Shown here piece after piece: positions 44,323 through 54,385 of a DNA stretch of 64,000 bases. The notes below the pieces were generated by a model. That model did not search any database and had not been told where the DNA came from. It saw only the letters and a program-made list of their open reading frames with translations. Position numbers and translations under genes: made by a program. The stretch comes from Cyclina sinensis. Lineage: Eukaryota > Mollusca > Bivalvia > Venerida > Veneridae. The stretch's first letter is position 1. Every line of letters starts with the position of its first letter. The stretch covers positions 24,910,361 through 24,974,360 of the forward strand of contig JAAONU010000003.1 of the NCBI GenBank assembly GCA_012932295.1. The letters are read 5' to 3'.

Positions 44323-45560
44323 CAGGGGCGTAGCTAGGCCAAAATTGAGTGTACGCAAACACCCGCAGGAGGCCGCGTCAGCCTTCTCTGTAGGTTCAGG
44401 GTACCACAAGCCCCACAGATTTCGTCAATGGAGGACGCTATGGTAATTTTCTTTGTTCTATCACCTGGAACTAATTGTACGTACGTGCATATCCGCCTAT
44501 ATGCAGCTAGGCCACTGTATATGTTTGGGGACTGTTTGTTGTATATCATAACAGTTTTTGTTTTGACTTACACAGCAAACATTCCAAGGGAGAAAACCTT
44601 GGTATCATATGCAGACTGTTAAACACTGTTTCCTGTCTTGCCATTGGATTTAACTATGTAGACAATTGTCTCGTGATAAGTGTGCAGCGCTTCTCTCCCC
44701 TGATCGCTATAATGGATAATAGAAAAATATACCCGAGAAGAAATACAATGCAATGGAAAAAAATGAAATAGTCTTAAGCTCATTTTTCTCGAGGAGATAA
44801 TCACTCGAATTAAACTAACTGGAGCCGCAGTTGTCGGGGTTTAGAGGGTCAGTGCGCCAGTCTTCCGATGCAGAGGTGGCTGGTGTGATCATGTTCCCAG
44901 AAGTGGTGACAGTCTCTAGTGACATCTGCACTGATCTGAACCGAAAAGGTAGTCACCGAGTGGTACTAAATTATTCCTATAAACTAATTGGTGGCACATT
45001 GCTGACAGATCCCATGATTTCATAACAACTTACAATAACCAAAGGGTCTGTCGTGTCAGTATGTTACAAAAAATAACTGGAAAATAGCTTCGCTGGACCG
45101 TAATTTTCACATATAAGAGTTCGTCACATGTGTGAAAAATGTTACGAAAAAATAGTATTTGTAAAAATAGTGTTCATACGAAAACTTCACACATTTCAAA
45201 CAACCGTTTTAGCCACTAAGGTATTGTCTTTGCTCTGCATGATAGAGCCCTCATATTCCATAGGATGACAGAATATATTGAGTTTTTGACCCATGTAGAT
45301 TTTTAGGTTATTGTATCAAAGGACAAGGTCACAGGGGGGTAAAAATGTCATATTCTTCAGCACTCAATATATTGTCTTTTGACACTGATACTTCATGTTT
45401 AACCAGACGATTGTTCTACTGTTATATTTTAGAAGTTCGATATAGTTTTAGGGGTTACTTAGTCTGAGGTCATAAACATGAAATCTTTTAACATTTAATA
45501 TCTTGATAATAATTATCTGTTTGACACATACAATGATCGGTTTAAATGAAAAGAACATCA
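44323..45560. other. Non-coding; solo transposon-like end at the duplication edge
   Basis: CAGGGGCGTAGCTAGG at 44323-44338 resembles termini seen in several animal DNA transposons, but I find no matching inverted end. The rest holds short ORFs without recognised domains. Confidence 0.4.
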
Positions 45561-46540
45561 CTGTAGCTTTGGGGACCATAGGATTGCTCGATTATGTCCG
45601 TTCGTCCCTCCGTCCGTCTGTTTGTTGCATTTCGTGTCCGGTCAATAACTTCATGATGTATGGACTAGCAAATAACTTGGCACAAGTGTTAAACACATCA
45701 TGACAATGTGTGCAAGACCCTGGTCCATAACATAAAGGTCAAGAGCACAGTGCACTTTGAATTCTTTTTTATTTTCACTATATAAGTGATTGTGTTGTTG
45801 GTGTCTTGGGCATAACTTTGCCGTGCATAGTGGGATTATAGAGTGATTTGACAAAAATATTTACAGAAACATAGTAACATGAAAACGTGACGCATGCAAG
45901 ATTCAGGTCCGTTCTCAACGGCTTAGGTCTCAGTGCACTTTTGAAGATTGTTGATGTTCACTATGTGCACATGTGCACATCAAGACGACATGCTCCATGT
46001 TCCAGACGCACTGGTACAAGGTCAAGGAAACCACTTAGGCGTGAGCACTGGAATTTCGTTTTCGTTCCATATGCTCTAACTACCTATGGAATTTTCATGG
46101 AACTTGGAAAAAATTTTCACCTTCATTGTGACAACATTCAAAACCCCTACCGTTGAACCTGGCATTTGCAACTTAAGTCAGACAAAATATTTTCGTCTAA
46201 TAATATAAGCAGGTAAGGGACGTTGTACTGCATGGTAATACTCAATTTACTCGTTTATGACTATGTCAAAGGTCACTGTCACAGGAATTACTGAATACGT
46301 AAAGAGTTGTTTTTTCTTGTCAAAGAGTTTTCATACTTCGCCGGAAGTACATATATGTTTTAAAGTACACTAGATATAGGGTCAAAGTCACACGGTTTGT
46401 CGGTCAAATCCTTCTAATTGGTTACAGGTCAAGATTCAAATGAGTATTTTCAAAAAGTAAGGCATGATTTGAGTCGTCTCTTTAATCAAAGGTCAAATTA
46501 CTACCTGCTACCTACAAATAAAAACATACGCACTGTGTTT
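45560..46540 (+). mobile_element. Very degraded CGTCC-type repeat element
   Basis: A TCCGTTCGTCCCTCCGTCCG tract (about 45597-45617) is followed by GGTCAATAACTTCATGATGTA. About four diverged units then carry GTGCAAGA, GGTCAAG and CACAGTGCACTTT phrases. This is the CGTCC tract plus GGTCA core layout of the other families. No intact end is visible. The 89-codon ORF at 45887-46156 lies inside it and is probably fortuitous. Confidence 0.5.
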
Positions 46541-46560
46541 GTGTGTTTTTTCTTTCTGTC

Positions 46561-46566
46561 TTTTTC

Positions 46567-46597
<31 letters not shown>

Positions 46598-46603
46598 GTG
46601 GGG
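46561..46603 (+). repeat. Poly(T)-poly(G) junction with 22 consecutive G
   Basis: T-rich sequence (46561-46576) passes directly into an uninterrupted G run (46577-46598), then TGGGGG. It could form a G-quadruplex. Confidence 0.9.
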
Positions 46604-47544
46604 GCTGTGTGGGGGAGAGCGTCTCTTTTAAAAAATAAATCTAAAACCATGCATTTTCACTAGTTTTCTAGCCTATTCAACCTTTTTTTTTTTGTTTAAC
46701 GTGCCCAGTTTACAGGACGAGAACACTACATCTCCGTTTAAGTACCATCCGAAGGGACAAGGAGAACACTTACTGAAATAATTTAAATACGTTTATCAAA
46801 ATTTTCTCCCCTTGAAAATCGAATCAACATATTCGATTTTCACGGACAGATAACGAACGTTTAACAAGTTTTAAAACCAACACAAAAACAAAACAGGAAA
46901 AAACTAAAAAAAAATGGCTTTCCAAATTTGTTAAAGTACTCTTCAGAAAGGAGATACTGCATTATTCTCTGCGACCTTTAATCTGAAGAAAATATTGTTA
47001 TATTAACGTACGAAAAAATGAAAGAGCGGACGAATAGACTAAAGGAAGGGCGAGCGAGTACACACGCTCGCACACACGCACGGATAAACAAATTAATTCC
47101 TGAATTAAGGAAAGCATGACCAAAGATAATATTCTATGACATCCTCTACTGATAATTGACAAATGAATAAAAGAACCAGTGAATAAATAAAACAGACGAA
47201 CAGACGGACGGATTATCAAATAAAGTAAAACACAGCGTTTTTAAGGGAGGTAATTTTTACAGGATTATTGGCGTGTATTCCATACGAGTTGTCTGTTGTA
47301 TGTATCTTTCAATCTACCCTTAGTCATTACATAAAAAATAACTGATTTATCTTTGAGAAACAAAAATAAAATAAAGTTAAATATTAATTGCAAATGACAA
47401 CAATCTACTTAAGTATCTATATTGATAGATTTACTGGTTTTTTGTAAGCAATTTCTAATTCTTACACGCCACACCAGTGCACACTGACTTCGATACCCTC
47501 TGAAGAGCTTTGTTAGTTGAAGTTTAGCAGAGAGTATCCCGTTT
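46604..47544. other. Non-coding, no recognised feature
   Basis: Nothing supported. A GAATCGA / TTCGATT pair near 46828 forms a short inverted repeat. Confidence 0.45.
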
Positions 47545-47745
47545 CGGCGACACTCCTGGTTCTTTTCGTTCTCTTCTTTTTCTTTCTTGTAATGCTCAGT
47601 GTTTAACTACAATATATGGGACCTCGATTTTATGTCTCAACCGAAAGACAAGTTAGTTGTGTTAGAGAAGGAGATGTGAATCGCGACCTCTTGATGAACA
47701 GTCCGTCGCCGTACTACTGGATTACTGGCCTGCCCTCCAACGTGC
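47545..47745 (-). mobile_element. tRNA-derived SINE, old minus-strand copy
   Basis: On the minus strand it keeps GTCTTTCGGTTGAGACATAAA, a B-box-like remnant and GTAGTACGGCGACGG in the head region. It is more diverged than the copies at 17811 and 26804. Confidence 0.6.
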
Positions 47746-50438
47746 TAAGTTTTCGTTTTCGCGATATCAATCATCTCAGTTAAGAAAATAATTCATCATT
47801 TAAAACTTAAAGTCTTTTAAAACTATCTTTTGATAGTTTTTCCAATTTCAAAATGAGATACGAAGTGGTGTAAAAGATTATATAGAAAAATTCTGCCAGC
47901 AGATCCTCTAAAAAGAGGTGGTCTCATTTTTCAGAATGTCTTGTATATATATTTTGTTCATTTAAGACTTTTGCTTTTTCTAAGTGCTGATTTTTTTATT
48001 ACTTTGAAGTAAAAGTGATATTATTAAGGAAACTTGATTGCATTCCATGTCTTACTTAGATACTTGCTAGTTTCCACTAACTTTGTTTAGGTCTAAACGT
48101 CTATTGTTGACTTAAAATTCACATTTTCATGCCATATTACTCTTATTAATTATTCTTGCAATTTGTGAGGGAGAATATAGCACAAACATTGCACGCTGCG
48201 ACTATCTAAAAACTTGGCTTTTAAGGTCACAAACTAAACATCTTTAATAGTGGGACAAGCTTTTTTTATCCCGTCTCTGAAGTGATGTTTTCAAAAAGAA
48301 AAATCTTCAGTATCTTCATATATTGGAAATCAAACAAGCGATGCATAGGCAAACTTTCTGGCGACAGAACTGCAGTACTTAAATACCAAAGCAAGAAGCA
48401 AAATATTTCTTTAACTAGAGTACAATGGGAGGCAACTCTTCAAGTCACATCGGAAATTCAATCTATCTATTAAGCTAAATTTGATTGGTTGTTACAGAGT
48501 AATGGTCGAATCAATACTAATACAGCGAAATCAACGCTGTGTCGCAGCAAACGACAGTTTCAGCAGACGACAGTTTTGCTAGCGTGAAAACAGTGATGTA
48601 ACGGATTCATGATATAAAAGCGATTCTTTTACATTTGTTGGTGGATATACGGGACGAAACATCGTAACTTACATGCAGCTGAGCCTGATTGTTTTGTCTT
48701 GAATATTTTTATTTCATTTTTTTTAACCACTGACAATTTTGGACATTATCGGCATTAATCCGTGGTATCTTTGACTTTGAACAAAAACAAGCGTTAGCTG
48801 TGCACGCAATGGATTTTAAACAGTTTATTTGTATCAGACTTAATGGTTTCCGTTTACACATTTTATACTGGTAGTATATCGTTCGGCTTAGTCGAAAAAC
48901 GGATAACTTTTGTCCGTTGACAAAATTAATCGAACACAAGGGCAGGGAGGTTTAAACATCGACCGAAGGAAAACATTGTGTCAGAATGTGCCTTTTGAAT
49001 TTACTGATTCTTTTGATTAACGGAGTGATAACTGGATCTGTATCTCGTCACAGGGACGCTTGGGAACACATATCCGGTAAGAACTCAAAGAAATGAAAGA
49101 TATTTCATATAGTGAATTTTCTTTCGTTTTTATGTAACTAGGGAATTTTATCACCTGATTACAAAAAAGGGAATTTTCTCTTGAACGTGTAATACAACTC
49201 CACAATTGTCTTTGCATTGGTTAATTAGAAATAAAAAAAACTACAATATTTTTTGAAAATACATTATGTTTGTCCTATGATCTAAAATGGTAACAGAAAA
49301 GAAAAATTACTGAGGTTCAATTTTCTAGTAAATTGCTATCACTTATATTAATCTACAAGGAGGTAATGGTCACATCTCGTCTAAAAAAGTAAAAACTCTA
49401 TGTCTTTTAACAGTCAAACGAAAATGCTACATTTCTATGAATATTGACAACAACTGATACTCCATGGCGTTCGCAGCTTACAAAAAATGACATTAAAGGG
49501 GCATTCCCCTGAAATTCACCGATGGAATTTTGCATATGAATATTGATGGCGCATTCTTGATGAAAAATAATAAATAAGTACAAGAAGAACATATCTATTA
49601 TAAAGAACACCAACCAATTTTTATTTAAAAAATATCGCTGTCCACCCATAATTTGTACAACAACATTTTAAAAGACCTACATTAATGCTTCTTCAACAAC
49701 AACCATCAATGCATTCAGGTCTTGTATTTATTAAACACTATTTAAGTTTACTTGATTTTGTAGGAAACGGAAAGTTCGAAATGTTAGGGAATGACTTTTT
49801 AAATTCAGTAGATAAAAAGAAACATGATCAATAATCACTGTTTTTTGTTTTTAAAGTTTGTCCATTAATTTTCAAGTCAGTAATGGAAAAATGTGAACCG
49901 GAAGATCGCTTGAAAAATTGCCACTCATTGACTGTCAATTACCGGAAACAAGATTGGTTTTGTACATGTTTGATTGATTGAATTAATATTTGACACTTGT
50001 ATAACGAATAATGTTCCGCCACTGGTTACATGTTTATTTATAGCACTGACACGTCCGCCATACATCTGTTACAATGATTGTCTGAGGGAATTGAACATTT
50101 TCAAATAAATTTACGTTAAGTTTTGTAAAGAACAACAGATGTGTACTTCAAAAAGTAATGAAATATCCATTTACTATTTCAAACGGTACAGACGATATTC
50201 TCAGATTATCATCTGTAATTAACGAACGCATTATTCGGAATTCTCAATAGTATTTGAAAACCATGTTTAAGTAGGCAGACCCTCCTTTTCTTTTCGTTTT
50301 TTAAAACTCACCAATAAAATCTTAAAATGAACCACAATGCAAACTGAACCATCCGGGATACTTTGTTTTTTTTTATAAAATCTTATATCAGTTTATATGA
50401 GATACCTGTATCATCGGCAGTTTAAGTGATGTCTACTT
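47746..50438. other. Non-coding, no recognised gene
   Basis: About 2.7 kb. AAAACTATC and GATAGTTTT at about 47818-47839 form a 9-bp hairpin. ORFs of 63-80 codons are scattered in several frames with no recognised domain or splice context. Nothing else is visible. Confidence 0.45.
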
Positions 50439-50442
50439 TTAA

Positions 50443-50881
50443 AGCGACTGACTCACAGAATTTTGCTGAATTTTTTCTTTCTTTTAAATTTAAGAGAATT
50501 TCATATACTATGGAAAAAACATAATATTAAGCTTCTATACACTATGAAAACTAAAAAAAAAGTTTTGACTTAACCAGGATTCGAACCCACGACCTTTCGG
50601 TCAGTAAAATAGTGAGCGACGATCTAGACCACTGAGCCACAGCGCCATCTGCTGAAATAATGTTAAAATTAATGTTATATCTAAAGTATCTACCCCGTGA
50701 CTAACGGGGTAAATTTTTTACCGATAAAAGTGTGTAAAACTTTATATTTTGATGTTTTTCTGTATCAAAAAATGAATCAGTAACTTAGTTTAAATTTGTT
50801 CTTCACAATTACAGCAAAAATTTCAAGATGTAAGAACATTTTCTTTTTTTTCATCGTCGGCCCATCTGTGAGTCAGTCGCT
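50443..50881 (-). mobile_element. TTAA-flanked MITE carrying a tRNA-like segment, best copy
   Basis: TTAA lies at 50439-50442 and 50882-50885. The ends are near-perfect inverted repeats (AGCGACTGACTCACAGA at both, about 17 bp). Read on the minus strand it runs TIR, GGGCCGACGATGAAAAAAAA, a TTACCCCGTTAGTCACGGGG palindrome, a tRNA-like part, then the other TIR. It is 439 bp long. Copies at 36894-37303 and 33430-33607 show the same order. It has no ORF, so it is non-autonomous. Confidence 0.87.
50572..50648 (-). other. tRNA-like segment inside the MITE
   Basis: Minus-strand GTGGCTCAGTGGTCTAGA is an A-box region and GGGTTCGAATCCTGG a B-box region. The spacing is longer than in a simple tRNA because the anticodon region is extended. 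It is tRNA-derived and could be a Pol III promoter, but it is not a normal tRNA gene. Confidence 0.68.
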
Positions 50882-50885
50882 TTAA

Positions 50886-52099
50886 ATGAGCCCGAAAATT
50901 TCCGATTAGCCTCGAAATGAGTACTTGTACCGTGTGGTTACCTGGATTTATTCTTTGTAAAAATAGTATAGCTCTTACATTTTATGAATAACTCACCATT
51001 CATGACGATAAGCTGTAAATGCTTTGGTTGTAATTAACATGTGTTCTGTTTTGATACTGAAATAATGCCCAATCCACAAGCTTGGAACAAAACGAAATAC
51101 CATTGTCATTACAGATGTTTTCGCTGCAACAAACAATTAAGTTACATCTCTGCGTGCGTTTCAACCATTTTGATCTTGATAAAGAACAGTTTCATTAACG
51201 CTGATTAAAATTTAGTTTAATATCGATTTTCCTTTATTCATCTCATCAGATCATACAAGTATGCTTTTGTTTGATGTCAGAGCATTGTACTTTCATGAAG
51301 CTATTTCATAAGAAATCGATACTTCCCTTAAAACACAGGTGTTATTCTTGCAAGAAAAAGTTTCCCACACGCTCCACAGTAATCCTTTTTTCCAAGTCTT
51401 AACACTTCTGCCTCAGTTCTGGATATAATTGTCTGTGGATTTTAATCAGCAATGTTTAAGAAACACTCACAAAAATTCCAGCATGTCTTAAACGATAAAT
51501 GTTATTGTCCCTTCTGTGATGTATTAGAAGATAAATTCAATTATACAATGTGTTCGATTCATCAAGAGAGACAAAACTAGTTCTTAAAAGTCAAGGCACA
51601 ATATTGAATATAGCAGTTGAAAATGGTAAATAGAGCTAGCGTTGGCCTTAGTTTAAGTTTTATTTTCAGAACATAGCCTGAAACTAAGTTAATTTTATTA
51701 TCTTACAACAGTGACATTTTTCGTTTCATTGTTGAAGAGAAATTATTAACTTTAATGTTTAATGCTTTTTAATTCATTCAGTGTTGGTTAAGTTAAAATT
51801 TTCCAACACTTGTTTGTATATTCAAACATGGTTGTGTAATTTTTAACACTGAGGATACAGCAATTGAAAAAGGTCAAAGTTGAAGAAAAATACACAGCTT
51901 GTTTTATGCTTAAATTCCTTTAATCGACAAGATAAAGCCCAGTACACAAAACCCAGATAATGCAAACTTCATATATTTACGATATGATAAATGATAAATG
52001 TTGCATATCCTTTTCTATTAAAAAATGCAACAAACAAATATCGAACACATGAACACACGTGAAAACTGCGAACATACACTAACACATGAAAACAGTACC
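50886..52099. other. Non-coding, no recognised feature
   Basis: AT-rich sequence with no supported gene or array. Confidence 0.45.
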
Positions 52100-52395
52100 A
52101 AAAACCTATTTAAAAACAATATTTTTTTTGAAAGTCTAGAAACTCTTTCTTCAAAAAACAAACAAGTTGCAAAAACATTAAGCACCTCTTAAGAAAAGTA
52201 ATTTCACCAAAAAAAAAATTATAAATATATATCGTACTATTTTCTGTTCACACCTCTAGATTTGTTACATGACACGTTTAATGTTGCACTTAATCATGAT
52301 AATAACTAAACCTTATCAATTTATATGACATTCATAGCCTATATTCATACGCCGACGTGTTTGATAGAAAATGAAGATATTTTAAACTCGTTTTC

Positions 52396-52713
52396 TTGAA
52401 AATTAATGTTGCAACATGTTGTGCTGTAGCAATGTTCCCAAGTCAAATCAAGCGAAATGAAAAGAGATTTATTTATCCGAAAGTGGTCCCGGAGCTAACA
52501 GCTGTCTTTAAACTTCGCTTAATATCTTTGCGACAGCCACATGCTTTTTATATCAATGTTGTATTCTATCATTTATTATCATTTCTAGTTATTGATTGCC
52601 GCATAGCTTTTTGTTATTTGTTTCAAAGCTATAACAATACGTTGCTATGCAGGCTGTATGCATTTATCTATAAAATTTTAACTGAAATGTTTGTACTTAG
52701 AACCTCATATTGA
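52396..52713 (+). CDS. Weak 105-codon ORF overlapping module X
   Basis: The first third overlaps module X, whose other copy at about 58300 has stops and frameshifts relative to it. The rest is Phe/Tyr/Leu-rich. There is no recognised domain. Probably not a gene. Confidence 0.12.
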   Translation: MKINVATCCAVAMFPSQIKRNEKRFIYPKVVPELTAVFKLRLISLRQPHAFYINVVFYHLLSFLVIDCRIAFCYLFQSYNNTLLCRLYAFIYKILTEMFVLRTSY

Positions 52714-52739
52714 AGCCTGCATACACAGCTGTTACTGCC

Positions 52740-53440
52740 TTGTGTAACACAAATGTCATCCTGATCATGGTGAAACATTGTACATGATACATTTGTAATA
52801 TCATGTATTTACTTCACAATACCACCCTGATCATATTAATTAGATTTAATGATTATAATGTCATGAACATATTTCCGTTTATATCACTCTGAAACATTGT
52901 GAATATCACATTTGTTATGTCATGGAGATATATCAGTTTGTATCACTCTGGCCAAGTGAAACAGTCGTTATGTCGTGAACATATTTCACTTAATATCACT
53001 CTGAAACATTGTGAATATCACATTTGTTATGTCATGGAGATATATCAGTTTGTATCACTCTGGCCATGTGAAACAGTCGTTATGTCGTGAACATATTTCA
53101 CTTAATATCACTCTGAAACATTGTGAATATCACATTTGTTATGTCATGGAGATATATCAGTTTGTATCACTCTGGCCATGTGAAACAGTCGTTATGTCGT
53201 GAACATATTTCACTTAATATCACTCTGAAACATTGTGAATATCACATTTGTTATGTCATGGAGATATATCAGTTTGTATCACTCTGGCCATGTGAAACAG
53301 TCGTTATGTCGTGAATATATTTCAATTAATATCGCCCTGATCATGGTGTAATATTTGCATGATAAAGTTGAAATGTCATTGATATTTTTCAGTTGATATC
53401 ACCCTGTTTATAGTGAGACATTTGTAATGACATTGTCTGG
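52740..53440 (+). repeat. Tandem array, 112-bp unit made of two ~56-bp halves
   Basis: Near-identical 112-bp units start at 52899, 53011, 53123 and 53235 (ATGAATATC-type landmark). Each unit splits into two related halves, both containing GTTATGTC...GA...ATAT and ending in TATCACTCTG. Flanks (52740-52890, 53325-53440) hold single degenerate half-units with GATCATGGTG. An ancestral ~56-bp unit therefore became a dimer that later amplified. The 63-codon ORF repeated here is repeat-driven. Confidence 0.93.
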
Positions 53441-53544
53441 GAAAGACGTGTTTTCCTTTTATTCATATTTGTATGGTTTTGAAGTGGCTAAGTATAGTTT
53501 AAATAACGCATTGTGAATTAAAAAGCAGAGGAAAAAATCTACAC

Positions 53545-54385
53545 ACACCCTCTTGACTCAACAATAGCACAACTCTATGCTCAACCGTAAACATACCCTC
53601 TTTGCTCAAGAGAGAAGACACCGTTTTTGTTTAACAGTAAAAACATCTTCAATTAACAGGGAAGGCACCCTCTTTGCTCAGCAGTAATCATGCCCATTTT
53701 GCTAAACCGTTAAATACCTTCTTTGCTCAACTGTAAACACGCTCTCTTTTCTAAACAGTAAACACTACCCCTTTGCTCAACTGTAAACACGCTTTCTTTG
53801 CTCAACAGTAAATACACCCTATTTGCTCAACAGTAAATACACCCTATTTGCTCAATAATAAACACACCCTATTTGCTCAACTGTAAACACGCTATCTTTG
53901 CTCAACAGTAAATACACCCTATTTGCTCAATAATAAACACACCCTATTTGCTCAACAGTAAACACGCTTTCTTTGTTCAACAGTTAATACACCCTAGTTG
54001 CTCAACTTAAACAACTCAACTCAACTCAACTCTTTTTTTTTTCTTGATCAGTTAATATTTATCTTCTTTCTTTCTTTAACAGGAACCTTTACTTTATATG
54101 ACATATGTTAATTATTATGTTCCCCATGTTGTATATGTATATACCTGGGCGTAATAAAGTCGAGTTGAGTTGAGTTGAGTCAACTTAAACACGCTTTTTT
54201 GCTCAACAGTAAATACACCCTATTTGCTCAATAATAAACACATCCTATTTGCTCAACTGTAAACACGCTTTCTTTGCTCAACAGTAAATACACCCTATTT
54301 GCTCAATGATAAACACATTTAATTTGCTCAACAGGAAACACATCCTCTTTGCTCAATAGTAAACATATCACTTTGCTCGCCGTAA
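53545..54385 (+). repeat. Tandem array, 25-bp unit, about 26 copies
   Basis: The unit is TTTGCTCAACAGTAAACACACCCTA-like. Landmark CTCAA spacing is 25 bases (53776, 53801, 53826, 53851). Variants (CAGTAAATACACC, CTGTAAACACGC, AATAATAAACAC) alternate in an irregular higher-order pattern. It is interrupted by a 167-bp retro-insertion at 54014-54180. Confidence 0.92.
54014..54180 (+). mobile_element. 167-bp retro-insertion with 11-bp target duplication
   Basis: CAACTTAAACA is repeated at 54003-54013 and 54181-54191, and removing the insert restores a normal 25-bp array reading. The right end is GTAATAAAGTC followed by (GAGTT)n, like the 3' tail of a non-LTR retrotransposon. The left end is the complementary (AACTC)n followed by poly(T). 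Pentamer repeats in inverted orientation at both ends suggest twin priming or template switching. Confidence 0.75.

Noticed and set aside
45887..46156. 89-codon ORF as a gene
   Set aside because: It lies within a degraded CGTCC-type repeat element, and its sequence follows the element's repeated GGTCA / GTGCAC phrases.
37117..50648. Functional tRNA genes at 37117, 43172 and 50572
   Set aside because: A- and B-boxes are good but acceptor stems do not pair and anticodon arms are irregular. Two lie inside MITEs and the third inside an intron that its paralogue lacks.
52899..53314. Three 63-codon ORFs of near-identical sequence
   Set aside because: They are one ORF repeated by the 112-bp array. 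Each overlaps the next, and a 112-bp unit cannot keep frame.
53545..54385. CRISPR-like array
   Set aside because: The 25-bp units are contiguous with no unique spacers, and the genome is eukaryotic. The same applies to the 43-bp, 40-bp and 112-bp arrays.
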